Positions 48,200 to 61,325 of a DNA stretch of 64,000 bases are shown piece after piece. Under the pieces are notes generated by a model. The model did no database searches. It saw nothing but the letters and a program-made list of their open reading frames with translations, and was not told the DNA's origin. The stretch is from Lactifluus volemus. Lineage: Eukaryota > Basidiomycota > Agaricomycetes > Russulales > Russulaceae. Where the stretch lies: positions 1 to 64,000 of the forward strand of contig WTXI01000198.1 of assembly GCA_022376515.1 (NCBI GenBank). Direction: 5' to 3'. Each line of letters starts with the position of its first letter. Positions within the stretch are counted from its first letter, which is position 1. The translations under genes and the position numbers were made by a program.

Positions 48200-51100
48200 A
48201 GATTTCAGTCTGCAACGCATTAGGCTTTCCTTGTGGTGCTACTAGGCCCTGCGGTTGCCGTTGCTGAAGCTGACTTGCCATAAGCTGTGGAGGTCGACCG
48301 GTTATCAAGTTGCGGAGCCTTGGTAGATGTAAGAGCGGCACGGAATCCGTTCTGATCTTGAGCGGTCTTTATTTTGTTCCAAAAATGCTGTGGGATACGA
48401 TGTGCCTCTAGGTCTGCACCAGATGTGTGTGCAAACCGTGGTAAAATGCTCAACGAGTGGGGGGTGATAAGAGACGATTCTGATGTGGTGGACAAAAAGT
48501 GTTTGATAATCCGCTTCCGTGGGTTAGTAAGGCTGTAACTGCGGTTGTGGGGTCTGAGACGGCACCGAGCTCAACTGTGAGTTCCTCAATAGCGCAACAG
48601 TGTGCATGTAAGTTTGGTCGAAGGGTCTCAACGAATCACGGTATAGCTGCTGCAATCGCTGTGCTGGTAGGGGCGCACATCGTGGCGGCTGAGAAGCATC
48701 CCCTAGACCGATAGTGGGGAAACCCACAGTAGCACCGATAATAGGCTACTCGTCATTTGTAGAAACCTAGTATAAGAATTATTACCATTGCGTGTTGAAG
48801 AAACCTATTTTGGAAAAGTACAGAATCAAAGCCACCACGCGAGAATACTGCTCTATGAAGAAGCCAAGGGTTAATTAGCCGCCCCTCGATGGTGAAGTCG
48901 CGTTTGGTTACTCTACTACCCGCAGTGCGGGCGAAGTTGGCGAAGAAAGCCTTGAATTTATCTTCAGGCAGCACGAGAATCATGTTGGTCTGAATGGGCT
49001 GTTGTGAAGGGGTCTGTGCAATCTGAGGCGACCGCTGTGGTGGAGTTCCAGCCATCGTCGCAAGCGCACCATTGAACGGTAGGCCATTGATGGATACATG
49101 AGGTGACATTTGGGTCATATTCGGTTGCGGTGTTGTCGAGGGAACAAAATTCTGTTGTGGAGTAGGGATACGACGCTGAGGTGCTACTTGTTTGACTGAC
49201 GCTTGGTGTAGGAATGGGTGAGGCGGTCATTTAGGTGTTGGATACTGTCGTGTGGGTCATTGACCTGCTGACGCCCCATTGACCGCTTGCTGTGGGTCAC
49301 CACTAAACTGCTATCAGAAATTGCCTATGATAAGACAAACCGAGCTCACTTTAATCTTCCCCTCCCGAAGGTGATTAATTCACAAATATGACGCATAATT
49401 TGTTTGTGTTTATCCAATTGTGCCCGTTGCTGGGGATCGGTCCTGCCAGGGGCGTAAAAAGCTTTCTCTCCCTCGGTCACAGAATACGCCAACGAATTGA
49501 AAATGTTGATAAGTTTCGATAACTGCTCGTCGGATATAGTGTTTAAACCGAGAATCTGTTGTCCCCCTTGTGAGGGGGCTTGCGATTGTGGAGCCGAGGA
49601 CTGGAGACCCGCAGAGGGAGCGGAAGGGTTGGGTTGAACAACGAGGTTATGTTGTAGTGAGCCTTGTTTTTGTCCTTGAGGAAGTCCCAGTCCAGGGGGG
49701 TGAAAGTTTTGACCCGCCCGAGCGGTGAAGCTGGCGCTGCCATTTGGCGGTTGCTGACTCTGTGTGAGGAGATTGTTCAAGGGACGACCATTTGGATGAT
49801 CCTGTGCCTGAGCGACGCGTTGGAGGGTATTCATCTGATTATTGGCCATTGCCTGGGCATGCTGCTGCGAGAGCGCAGAGATTTGTTGCTGAGTAGGGCC
49901 ACCTGCCATCTCACCAGAGGGGAAAGTTGGCGGTATATGTTGAGGAACAGCCTGTTCCTGAAATGGGACGGCTGCAGAGGCCTGCATGATAGTGAAACGC
50001 TCGCGCGCTTGCTCTCGTGTTATCAGACCCTGCGCGACTTGATTGCGCAAGGACTGTATAATCTATAAGAAAAGAAAATAATGAGTTTTTGAAAGACTGA
50101 GGCTAAGCGCGGGAGTAGAGGATCCGCTGCTGACTAAGCAGGTGATTCGGATGTCGAAACCGGTGCAGCCCACAAGCTGATGAAGAGGGAAGACATGCAA
50201 AGCATCAAAGGAACAACTTTCTCAGGGAATATGCGATGGATGAGTGAATACGTAGATACCACACCACTTTCGGCTAACGCAAGCGACGACTGATTGAAAG
50301 CTGCAGACCCACCTGGTGTTGTTGCGATACATTCATGACACCTCCATGCATCGATTCACCACCGGGACGTTGCTGTTGCTGCTGCTGTTGTTGAGGCTGT
50401 GCCTGTGGTTGTGGGGTCTGAGACGGCACCGAGCTCAACTTTGAGTTCCGAAATCGCGCAACAACGCGCATACAAGCTTGGTCGAAGGGTCGCAGCGAAT
50501 CCCGATATAGCTGCAGCAATCGCTGCGCTGCTAGGGGCGCACATCGTGGCGGCTGAGAAGCATCCCCTGGGCCGATAGTGGGGAAACCCACATTAGCACC
50601 GATAATAGGCCACTCGTCATTTGTAGAAACCTAGTATAAGAATTATTATAATCCATAGCGTGTTGAAGAAACCTATTTTAGACACGTACAGAATCAAAGC
50701 CACCACGGGAGAATACTGCTCTATGAAGAAGCCAAGGGTTAATTGGCAGCCCCTCGATGGTGAAGTCGCGTTTGGTTGCTCTAATACCCGCAGTGCGGGC
50801 GAAGTTGGCGGAGAAGGCGATGTATTTATCTTCAGGCAGCAAGGGAATCATGCTGGTCCTGACGTTGATTAATTCACGAATACGAAGCATAATTTGCTTC
50901 TGGTTATCCAGTTTTGCCCGTCGCTGGGGATCGGGCTCGCCAAGGGCGTGAAGAGTTTTCTCCCCCTCGGACACAGAACGCGCCCACTGACTGAAAACGT
51001 GGGCAAGGTGCGGTAGCGGCAAATCGGCTACACTTTGTATCCATTGGGGTAGCAGATCGACTCGGTGACCCGCTGCCCGTCGTTCATTTATGAACGAGGC

Positions 51101-52573
51101 AAATATATTACCATAACCGCCTCCGTCAGGATGTCGAAGATACCGCAGATTTGGTAAAAGTTCCAGAGGCATTTCTCCATCCTCCGAACGCAATGACCGA
51201 GAGATTCGTCCAGAGAGCGATTCTGGGACACTAAGCGCCTTCACATTGCTGAACGGCCTGAAAAGTTTGCGCCACTGTGTTCTGTCGACCTCGTCAGGCA
51301 ACTCTGACAATCGATTGTGTGCCAAGTGGATGAGAGCGAGATTGTCCACACCAGAGAGTACGGGCGAAAGTGTATCGAGGATTTGCACCGCGGAAGCTAC
51401 CTGCCAATCAAAGTCTTTGCACATGATCTGTAAGCGCAAACGGTATGGCCGCGAGCTCCGATTAGGGGCTGCTATTAAACCAACAAAATCCTTAACAAAC
51501 CCGACCTCGACAGTGCTGAAGCCGGGGCTCTCTGGTGCCTGTAGGAATTGCAAGAGGCGTGGAACACTGAAAGTGAGCTGATTGAAAAACTGGACATCAA
51601 AAACGCTGAGCCTGGGGGCTCTGATCCTCGCCAAACCTTCCAGGTAACCGCTGACACCTCGAAATGAAAACATGAGGAGGTTTGGGAGCGTCACGTGCGG
51701 AAGGGTTGAGGGCTCCACATCACGGTTCGGGTGGGGTGCATAAAAAAGAATCCTGAGAATCTCCAGGTGGGGCATGAGTGAAAGCCGTGGGAGTATATAA
51801 GTTGGGGAAAACCAGGGAGATGGCGGGATGTCCGTAAGCTCGAGCTTGACGAGGCCCATGGTAGTTGTGAGTAGGGGAGATCCAATTGGACGGCAAGTCG
51901 TCCACACGTGGCGTAGATTGGGTGCTTGGAAGGTCTCGGGAAACGATGGACTCGTAGAACCTCTGGGCCGAGAACCGATAAAGATCTGCTCCAGGATTGG
52001 GTATTCCTCATCCATAGCCGCGATGAACTTGCATAAGTTTTGGGCTGGCATCCAAAGGGCAATACGATGCACACGATCTCAGATCGAGAGGGCGAGTAGT
52101 GCACCTTCTTCATCTTCTGCTGTCATCTCATGGTCGTCGTTTCCATAACAGATTGCGAGTGGAAGGGGTGGAGAATGTGCTAGCATGTCTGCTATAGGCA
52201 CACCATATGTGCAAAGAAGATGAATATCCAGTCGAGTTGGGAATGAAAGAATAAGGTGCCGCCATTTTCGAGAAACCTGTCCCAGCTTGTACCACCAACG
52301 TTGGCGGTCCCAGTTGATCCTCGTATTCTCACCATCTTCTTCATCCTTGATATGAAGTCGATAGAGATAAATTATGTTGAGAAGGAGCTCATCATTGAGT
52401 CCTTGGATAGGTGAACGCCGTGGGTTGCTTGTGAGTCCTATGGAATCGAAAGTTAGCGCACGGAACAGCAGATGGTGAGCTTTCGGAGTCAATTCGGACT
52501 CACGACTTGGTCCACCTTGGCGAGGCTTCTTAATAGGGCGCAGATGGCCAATGGTAGACAAGTGATTGGACAT
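48200..52573 (-). pseudogene. Locus E: F-box fused to two ARID-gene copies in series
   Basis: Exon 1 is 52573-52504 and intron 1 is 52503-52438. The F-box module runs to FINERRAAGHRV near 51065. It passes in frame into the pre-ARID helix (LPLPHLAHVFSQWARSVSEGEKTLHALGE) and a first ARID (50850-50690, then 50630-50460 after a 59-bp intron). The sequence continues with a short Gln run and RPGGESMHGGVMNVS, then restarts the ARID gene near its beginning (50062-49350, NQVAQGLITREQARERF). A second ARID follows (49118-48830, then about 48750-48550). A CGA to TGA change at 52081-52079 stops the F-box part early. Further small deletions break the second half. The end at about 48210 shares its breakpoint with locus C. 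Confidence 0.8.
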
Positions 52574-52930
52574 ATCAGAGACCGGAGGGAAGGGGGGAGA
52601 AAAAATGACAGCAGTGTGATAGAAGCGCCGAAGTACTAAAGTGGTTCAGTCATGGCTGTATAGCTGATGCAAATTGAACGGGGCCACGCCTTGCTGTATT
52701 ATCGTCGTGAATCCAGGCAGAGGCAGCAACTACGCTGAACTCGAACAACGACAAAATAAAACACCCACCCGCGTGTCAGTATATGTTCCGAAACGTGCTA
52801 GGTAAACAGCGAGACACGGCAAGAGACACGGTACGAGTCACAACGGCTAGCTGATAATGGTAAAAAATTAACAAATACTGTAGCAGCTCAGGATCCTGCT
52901 TTGTTTCTATATGGAATATGTTTATATTCT
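52574..52930 (-). promoter_or_regulatory. 5' region of locus E
   Basis: Conserved with the regions before B, C and D over about 150 bases next to the start, and again at the GGATCCTGCTTTGTTTC block near 52890. No TATA box was recognised. Confidence 0.5.
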
Positions 52931-53640
52931 AGAAATCAAAGCCGGTGTTGATTAAGACCCATGGGTGCTGAGATGTTTCAAGATTACGTGACAGACGATG
53001 GACTGGTCCAATTTACGGTACTTTTCTCCGCCCTCGCATTTCGCAATTTGGTATACGGTACATCTTTTATCTTCAAGGTCATTTCCTGTGTGTGTCCTGG
53101 TCAACTTGGAGGACTGGGCATGTTAGGATGACACATGAATTTTCGTTTATTCTATGAGAAACATAGGTCTAGAATGTGGCCACCCAACAGTGTACTCTAC
53201 AATGAATGAAGGAAGGATTACAGCTGATCCAAAATAAACAAACGTACAAGTCGCGATACAAAAAATGATAGCGAGAAGTGATGAGTTCCTATCCTGTCAG
53301 CGGTTTAGTCGTCTCCGCGTCCTTATGGTCCTTGATTCGCAATCAGAAGGTCCTGTTCACCGCCCGTATATTCACCCAATGCTCGAGTACCAGGCATGTG
53401 ATAGTGAGTTTCCCCTCGCGTGCTATCCCGAACCGACTCCAAGCAATTGTCAGCCCAACGTGAATTCCACATGCCAGTGTAATGCCATCGAGCTATCGTT
53501 GTGTCGATGTGAGGTGTGATGCCGATGCCGTGCTGCCGTTTCTATTCTGAGCTCAGAAGTCTACTTCATGCCAGTATTGTGGTAGTACCCGAGATGTCCT
53601 CTTGAAATCCACGATGCAATCGAACCAAGCCACCTGATCC
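52931..53640 (-). repeat. Dispersed repeat X, copy upstream of locus E
   Basis: The most complete uninterrupted copy seen here. It contains the segment in which the 4.65-kb transposon landed in the copy at 15.5-20.4 kb and so approximates its empty site. No coding capacity was identified. Confidence 0.65.
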
Positions 53641-53947
53641 CTCCCAAACATTCACATCCGCACCACGCCTCGTCTACGACAGTTACTGTAGCACATGAAA
53701 ATGTTTCTCCGCCAATGCATCCCTCAGGGCTATGACATATGCTGACGGCCGCGGGAATTCATATCTTGTAGATCCTTGACAACGAGGTGCTCCGCCAAGT
53801 CATAAAGTTCACAGAGTGCGGTGATAGACAGGTGGGGTGTGCCAGATCTCTTCCTTGGAATGGGGTATGGGGAAAAAAGAAAAGGGACGAGTGTCTATGT
53901 CGTGTAACCAGAGCCACACTGAAAGGCCGTGGCAGGGTGGCGTCAAA
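53641..53947 (-). pseudogene. BTB-like remnant downstream of locus F
   Basis: The minus-strand sequence around 53830-53760 encodes LAEHLVVKDLQDMNSRG in short frames, matching the remnant after locus A (20810-20900). Stops occur in between. It is the 3' flank of the ARID gene and was copied together with it to locus A. Confidence 0.4.
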
Positions 53948-56053
53948 CTAAGTTTCATCTACCTCCATAGGTGAGGGTGATGCAGGAGAATCCAAGGTAG
54001 GAGACGGTTGCGGCGCTTGTGGTGCAGCAAGACCGCTGCTGGATGCTATGGACGGTCGTGGCGTCGCAAGGTGGAGCACGGTCTTTAGACCGTTGTCCGT
54101 ATTGATGGCCTCTTGGATCATTCCCAGAATTGTATGCAACTCCAGTATGTATCGTGGATTCGGTTTGTCCATCTCTTCCAGCTGAACTCTGGTAGAGGCC
54201 ACCTGTCAAAAACAAGTCAAATCACGGAAAACCTGGGCCATCCATCTTAGACCTACCATGGTGTACAACCTCCGAACGATATCATCTCTCTTCAAGGTGG
54301 CATGCGCAATGTGAATGTATCGCTCGATATGAGCAAGAACCATATCAAGACGATCCAAACTTTGGCGGTACTCTGGAATATCGGATTCTGGAACCGAGTA
54401 GCCAGAAACACCATCGAGTTCTGCACAACCAGTCAGAAAGGCAGGACACATTGTGTGATTAGGTCGCTCACGACTAAAGGCTGCCACTTTTTGCTCTTCG
54501 ATCCATCGCTGTGCAAACGCGATCTCTTCCCGCGTCGGTTGCCATATCGGCACAAGGCCCGCAGAAGCCCGACGGTTCATGCCACTGCCAATGGGATTCG
54601 ATAACACTCCCCCTCCCTGACCCAGCGCTTCACCATTGAGACTAGTACTAGTACTCGTCGAGGGCACGCCAGAGGCATCTATCGACTGGGCTGTCGACAA
54701 CCGGACGAGCTGCTGACTGATGCCATTGTTAGACACCTGACTCTGCCGCTGCAGTTGTCGAAGCTGATGAATGGCCATGAGCTGTGGAGGAGGTCGAGAT
54801 GCAAGACCAGCTTGAGCTTCGCGCTGTAAGAAGTCCCTCCGGCCCTCCACAAACGCAATAATGTTCTGTGGAACCCGGCGTGCTTCTAGCTCTGCGCGAG
54901 ATGTATGCGCGAACCGCAATAACATGTGTATTAATTCGTTGGCCACAGGAGACGATTGAGATATGGCGGCCAAAAGCGTTCGTTGGGCTAGCTGCGGTTG
55001 CGGCCGTGGCGGGAGCTGAGAAGGTAGGGGGGCCAAGCCTAGTGAGCGCCTCAATCTTATGATGCTGTGAACGTAGACCTGATCGAAGAGTCGCAAGGAA
55101 CCGTTATATAGCTGCTGCAGTCGCTGCGCTATCACGGGCGCACACCGTGGTGGCTGAGAAGCATCACCCGGATGAACGGAGGGGAACCCCACAGTGCAGC
55201 CGATGATAGGCCATTCGTCATTCGTAGTAACCTAATACACCAGACTTTTAATCAAAGGCGTGATCAGACCAACTAGTATGGACATACAGGGACAAAACCG
55301 CCTCTGGAAATCACTGCTCTATGCAGAAGCCAGGGGTTAACTAGTCGGCCCTCGATGGTGAAGTCGCGTTCGCTGATCCTAATACCTGCAGAACGGGAAA
55401 ATTTGACGAACAAATCCTTGAATCGATCTTCTGGCAGCACGGGAAGCTTGTTGATCCGAATGGGGGGCTGTTGCGAAGGGGGCGAATGTGTCATCTGCGG
55501 CGACTGCTGCGATGGAGCACCAGACGTCGTCGCGACAGCGCCACTGGTAGAAGGCAGGCTACTACTGGCAGATGCCTGAGGTGAAGGTGGCATCGCCGGC
55601 GAGGGTACAGAGATATTCCGAGCGGCTAGCATTGAAAGTCTCGTCCTAGGTTGTTGCTGTTGTTCTGTCCCTAGCCACCATGTCAAATCTACTGCTTGCT
55701 GCGTATTCGCAGTGTCGTCTCCACTAAAGCTCGCCACACAGATAAGATCAGAGAGAAAGACGAAGTGGCGAGTGAGGCAAGACGGACCTTGTGCCAGCTC
55801 CGGCTGTCCTCGCGATGACCGTTTCCCGGATCCGATGGATGAGTCGTTTCTGGGCGTCGAGCTTTGCGAGAAGAGCCTGTCGGTTCGGATCGGCCTGAGG
55901 ATCGGTAGAAATATTCTTCTCCGCCTCGGACACAGAGCGCGTCAACTGATGAAAGAGGTGGACCAGATTGGGTATCGGTGCGGCGGAGATGTCAGAGAGT
56001 TGTCCGTGATGAGGATCCATTTGGGAAGGAAATGAGAGAGATGGAGTGGACAC
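53948..56053 (-). CDS. Locus F: diverged ARID (SWI1-like) gene without F-box module
   Basis: Exons inferred from homology to D are 56053-55788 (start uncertain), 55729-55288, 55231-54472, 54420-54257 and 54202-53948. The product has the pre-ARID helix (IPNLVHLFHQLTRSVSEAEKN) and a low-complexity Ser/Pro/Gln segment. It has the ARID domain (LPEDRFKDLFVKFSRSAG, NPWLLHRAVISRGGF, NDEWPIIGCTVGFP, IAQRLQQLYNGSL), then SIDASGVPSTS and RWIEEQKVAAFSR. The last exon (KPNPRYILELHTILGMIQ) ends at MEVDET. The long basic tail of D is absent. It differs from D at many residues, but no break was found in the ARID domain. Upstream of 56053 (56060-56280) a further exon is likely. It may be closest to the parental gene. 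Confidence 0.7.
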
Positions 56054-56369
56054 TTGTTAGATTTAACTAACGGTGAGGGCTTCTGTGCCTGAACGGCGAG
56101 CATACCGGGAATGGATGACTGGGCATTGGGCATTGTTGTATTCGATTGATGGTCCTTTGGCGGAACTCGATTACCAAATAAGGATCGATCATCGCTGTAA
56201 CTTCTATCTTGTCCGTCCAAAGTGTCCGCTTCTTCAATAGATGATGGTAAAACAAAGCATAATAGCAAACGATTGTGGTTATAAGCAGCCTTCTAGAATA
56301 CAACGCTGAAAGGGCCGTAGATTTACAAAGGAACGCGTACGTAGCTCATCAGCAAAGGTGAATGAAAAA

Positions 56370-57675
56370 TTAGGGCAAATCTCGAGACTGTTCTTCCTGA
56401 GACTCTTCAGACGTTGATGATGATGATCCGGATGTTGCGCGGCGGTGAATGGGACTGCAAGGGGGCTCAACATCCTTGTTCTTGATGATCAGCGCAGGGC
56501 CCGCCTCAAGGATCACATCTTCATCCGTTTCATCCCCTGTTTCATCGCCAGAAAGGTCCCCTTCATTGATCACCAACGGCTTCCGGACCTGCTTGTTCTT
56601 CACCAGCGGTGATAATGGCGCGCCTTGCGCTAGAATAGCATCATCCTCGCCCTCAAGCCTCACAAGGGGTTCTTCATCGCCTACGTCTGCCACTTCCCGG
56701 GAAAAAACGTATCGGATGCCGACCGGGATCATCGCCCCGACGACGACGGCAGCGAGTGTGAGAAAGTTGCGCCATGAGATGAGGTGAAAGTCGGCGGCGG
56801 ACGTCATCTCGTCCAGCCCACCGCCGATGGATGTGTGGATAACTGTGACGCCGAAAATCCCGAGAAAGGTGCTACACCAAAAGGGGATGAGACCAATGCC
56901 GAGGTGGGGCGAGAGGACGTTGATAACCCAGTGAGGAGGTAGAGGCGCGATGCGAAGGACGATGAGGAATGGAATGAGGTTAGCGCGTTGCGCGCTGATC
57001 TTTGAAGACCAAAGTTCGAGCCGGGACTGGAAGGAAGGAAGAGTGAGAAGCGCGGGCCCGAGCGCTGCGGAGATAAAATAACACAGCGTCGCGCCAGTAG
57101 CGACACAGGCACAGGCTAATGGTAAGGCACGGGCAACACCCCAGACGGCACCGCCGAGGATGGAAAGGTACATCGATCCCGGTAAGGAGAATGCTTGGAG
57201 GCTACCGGAAGGATCAAGGAGTGAAAGCAGAACAGGGTAGGACAACTTACAAGAGGTAAGTGAGGACATAGGAGATAAGGATGCGGAAAGGATATATATC
57301 GCGATATTTCTTGAGGAGATGGTTCAGATCTTGGAGTTGAGAAAACGACTTTGGTATACGCAGCAACGGGCGGTCCTCTCTGAAGGCGGGGATCAAATCA
57401 GTAGGGAAGGAGAGGGAGTATTCGACATACAGGTCTAGTGTTGGAAGAGAGATCCACAGGGTGCCTCCGAGGAGGGTACAACTGAGAAAGAAGATGAGAG
57501 CCATCTTGAGTGTTGCATTGAAGATGACCCTTCTGGTTTGATGATGAGGTCGATGTACAGGAGCGGAACCATATGAAATTGGTGCAGGGGAGAGGAGAGA
57601 AGAAGATTCATCATTATCGAATGGTTGTTGTACGGTTGCAAGGGTGTACGTAGATTCATTCGTTGGATAGAGCAT
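56370..57675 (-). CDS. VTT-domain (TMEM41-like, SNARE-associated/DedA family) membrane protein
   Basis: Two exons, 57675-57251 and 57201-56370, with a 49-bp GTAAGT...TAG intron, give 418 aa. The N-terminal tail of about 55 residues is hydrophilic. A transmembrane helix follows (LKMALIFFLSCTLLGGTLW). The VTT domain carries PGSMYLSILGGAVWGV, TGATLCYFIS, and LRIAPLPPHWVINVLSPHLG, the pattern of eukaryotic TMEM41/VMP1-type proteins. These are ER multispanning proteins that act as lipid scramblases and in autophagosome formation. The C-terminal 110 residues are acidic with Ser/Glu clusters and are probably cytosolic. The start is chosen at the first ATG, 233 bases from the divergent regulator gene. 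The frame is intact and codons look like those of a normal host gene. Confidence 0.88.
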
Positions 57676-57907
57676 GATGACGAAAAAGGGGAGGGAGAAC
57701 TAAAGGGAGGTTTTGGAGAACCGGCCGAGGAAGGCCTCGTGGTGATGGGAAATGACCGAAAAGGGAGATAAACGAAGCGAAAATAATGAACAAAAAATAA
57801 TATGAAATTGTTGATTGATGCGTGAGAAAGGGAAATTGGAGGGGGGCACTGGAGCAAGCAAAAAACGACGAGGACGCGGGTCGTGCCAAGGTGTCGAGCC
57901 TATCGCG
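57676..57907. promoter_or_regulatory. Shared divergent promoter
   Basis: Only 232 bases separate the start codons of the VTT gene (minus) and the Zn2Cys6 regulator (plus), so both must be driven from this stretch. An AT-rich AAAAATAATATGAAATT block lies near 57790. Confidence 0.6.
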
Positions 57908-60900
57908 ATGACACACGTCCTCCCACCGCACCCTCAACTCGACATCCGCTCTTCTCAAGGACCGAACACTATTCAGCAAATGGATCAACAACCTCATATC
58001 GATTCCCAGCAACCACAACAAGCTCAATCTCAGGTGGCTCCCCCGCAGGGGAGAAAGCGTAAGAAGGCTGAAAATGGGGAACCATCCACCCCTGCCGAGC
58101 CACGTCGTCTCCGTCGCTCGCATGAAGCCTGTGCCCGCTGCAGGAGTAAGAAGATAAAGGTGTGTACGATGAGCCGTAATTCTTCCTCCCATGGACATGG
58201 ATATGGATATGGTCCACTCGCACGTCGTGGCAAGTCCCGTCGGTCAACACCGTCGGCAATTTCCTGCCCCAATCCCTCACTCTTTCGCCCCCAAAAAATT
58301 TCTTATTCGTCTTTTCTTTCAGTGTGACTCTAAACATCCAAGATGTACCGCTTGCGCAACAGCAGGAACCCCTTGTCATCAGGAGGACAGGCATCGTCAG
58401 ACTCTCACCCTCAGAGGTCACACTGAGCATCTCGAACACAAACTTGCCCAATGTGATGCTCTTCTCAAACGCCGCTTGCCCGGCTTTGAAATGGATAATC
58501 TCGAGGACTTTCTCGTCCGCGAAGGTGTCCAAGTAGAGTCCAATGCTCCTCCTCCCATTTCTGCCTCGTTCCAATTCACCGCCGGTCCTAGTACGTTTTT
58601 CTCATCTTAAGCGCCCTCCGATTCTGGTTTCCTTATACCCTCTCAGGTGGCGGCTCTCCTCCCAAAGGATATCCCTATGTCCCCCCTGCTCCCCATATGA
58701 TTCCTCCTGGCTATGCCCCTATACCACCCTATTATCCTGGCCCAGCCGGTGCCCCTTACCCCCCTCCCCCCCACTTGCAGCCTCCTCCTCCTGGTTACAA
58801 TCCTCACCTCCATCCAATGTTCCAACACCCACCACAGCCTCTCCCTTCTCAGCACATTCCTCCGTCGCAGTCTGCCCCCGCTGCTACTACAGCTGCACCT
58901 CCTGCCCCTGCTCGTCCTTTGTCTGCTGCTGGTCCCGTGCATGATATCAAAGGAGGTGATCCTGGCTTCCACGACATGTCTAATCCTCGTGTACGTCCCC
59001 AGTTCCGTGACTCTCATGCCTTTTTATTCACTTTGTGCTCTAGGCGTTGGCGAAGAGCTTCGGAGTGGCTCCAGATATCGTCCAAGATCTCAAGCTTGCA
59101 CCTCTACCTCTTGATAGAGAGGACATCGCCATTGGTTCCCATGGCCTCATCTCCGGACGCGACACCTTCGCTCCCGGGGCCGTGCTCCCACATGACGCCA
59201 ATAAATGGGTTCTCATCCCCATGCGCCGCAACAGCATCGTCTCGTCCCCAGATGCTCCCGGTGCCGCAGGGACATTCTCGGTCATCCTACCAAAAGACCG
59301 CGACATGGTGCAATATATCGTGAACATCTACTTTGAGCGCCTCAATTTCCATCGGCCCGTCTTTCTACGCCACGAATTCGAGGCGGCCCTTACTCAACTC
59401 TACGCGGGCGAGGCGCAACAACATGATCCCGGTTTCTTGTGCAGCGTGTATCTCCTACTCGCCCTCGGCACACTCTCAGAGCTTAACCACCGTGCATGTG
59501 GCCTCGACAATGAAGCCAAAGCCAAGGCAGGCACAGGCACCTCCCCGCCTTTGTCCAATGTCAATGTCCAGTCTCTCATGCCCCCAGAGTGGCCCGAACA
59601 CGAGGACCTTTTCCGGCGTGCCCTTGCCGTCAAGCCCGAACTCCGTGTTACGATCAGTAGCTTGCAAGCACTTATTCTTCTTCACTGGTACTTGTACACC
59701 GAGGTACGTTGGTTTCCTCGTCAAAACACACTTTCTCGAGCTTTTGATTAATTGTACCGCCGTAGCGTCAAGGCCGTACCCTTTGGCGCCTTGTTGGGAG
59801 CATGGTACGCCTCGGCATCGAACTCGGGCTTAACCACGATCCGACCACGCAGAACATCTTTGACGAGTCCGAGTGTCAACTTCGCATCCGTCTTTGGGGG
59901 ATCGTCCTCGTCCACGATCGCGGCACATCACTTCTACTTGGTCGCCCACTTGCAATATCTCCAAATGATACCAACACTCCACACCCCATGCGGCCCACGC
60001 GGCCCGACGTGAGCGAGCACTTTTTACTCAGTCATCCAATTGCGCAAATCCAAGCGGACATCATCAATGCGCTATACAGCCCTCACGGTCAGAGTGCGGA
60101 TTCCACTATACGGCATGCAACGAGGGTCGTGAAAAGCATGGTCGAGTTCCGCCGCCACCTCCCAGAGAGGTACAAGCGATACTTTGGCGGTATAGGAGAG
60201 TGGTCCTTAGAAGAGAAGACAAAAGTTGTACAAGGGATCACAGAAGATGAGGGTTTGACGTTGCTGAAGATCGGGATCGCAAGGATCTTACTCCTTCGCG
60301 CACTCTTCTCAAACAAGGACCTCGACTTTTCTCAGAGGCACAAGGCACTGTTGGACGGTAAGCCAACTTATCTCATGATTCCCGGAACCTATCATTGACT
60401 GGGATACCCAGCGATCGTCGTTTCGCACAACATCATTGTTGTGCACAATCAATTACTCCGCTTCCCTGACATTGCCTTCTTTGTCTCCCCCATTCCTCTT
60501 CACATTGCCGCGATGGTTATCCTTTTCGGGCATATGTCGCGTTGCGACTCACTCCCTCGTCAAGTCGCACTCGAGGATGTTTGGATGGCACTCGACATGC
60601 TTCCGTCCTTCCGCTGGCGCTGGGAACGCAGGGAGTTGAACGGTAGTCACCCGCTTATCGCGACACTCGCAGAGAAGGTCCTTGGTGTTAACCTGCGTCA
60701 AGCTGGCCCATCGTCTCATCCAGTACTGATGGCCGAGCTCGACTGGGAGATCGAAGGCACAAGCTCCCCCGTTGCAACCCACACGGCGGCATCGACACCG
60801 TCGCTCAGCAACACGAATACTACGTACGCCCATGGCGCTTCGGGCACTCCTTCCTTCCCTGGCTCGCCACCCATCGGACCCGCCGTACCAACGCCGTCTC

Positions 60901-61325
60901 GGATACTCGTTCCCGGCGCGAGCAACGGTGCCGGCGCAAGCGGTGGGACCAGCGGACCGCTGGAGACCAAGCTCGCCGAGGTCCCGCCGAATTTGTTCTA
61001 CCCATTCTACCCCGAGGGCTCCCAGGCTCAGGGGCGCGGCGCAGGTGCGATGCCGTCTTCCGTCGCCGCTGCAGCCGCAGCCGCCGTCGCCGCAGCTGCA
61101 ACTGCCACTGGCGGGAATACTGGGAACGGGAGCGGCGCGGGTGGTGATTATGCGAGTTTGCTCGCCGCGGCCACGCAGCAGTCGACGGGGCCTTGGGGCG
61201 CGAGTGGGGAAGAGAGCTATATGCTGGAAGAGAAGGATGTTGGAGTGCCTATTGCTGGTGCGATGAACATATGGATACCTGATCAACGCGCTGTGAGAGG
61301 CGGGGGTTACGTGATGGGTCCCTAG
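57908..61325 (+). CDS. Zn2Cys6 transcription factor with fungal-specific TF domain
   Basis: Six exons (57908-58159, 58323-58590, 58647-58990, 59044-59703, 59766-60357, 60412-61325) keep frame and give 1,009 aa. The binuclear cluster at residues 75-102 is CX2CX6CX6CX2CX6C and is split by intron 1. A linker helix follows (RGHTEHLEHKLAQCDALLKR). Residues about 175-270 are Pro-rich. The fungal-specific TF domain (about 280-600) has SLQALILLHWYLYTE, VRLGIELGLNHD, LRIRLWGIVLVHDRGTSLLLGRP and NTPHP. The C-terminal 230 residues are Ser/Gly/Ala-rich with an Ala run. Such proteins bind CGG-containing DNA and often control metabolism. The target is not evident from the sequence. The start is the ATG that fits the exon phase. 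Confidence 0.9.

Noticed and set aside
56370..57675. Bacterial-type DedA gene by transfer
   Set aside because: The gene has a fungal intron and a TMEM41-type eukaryotic pattern.
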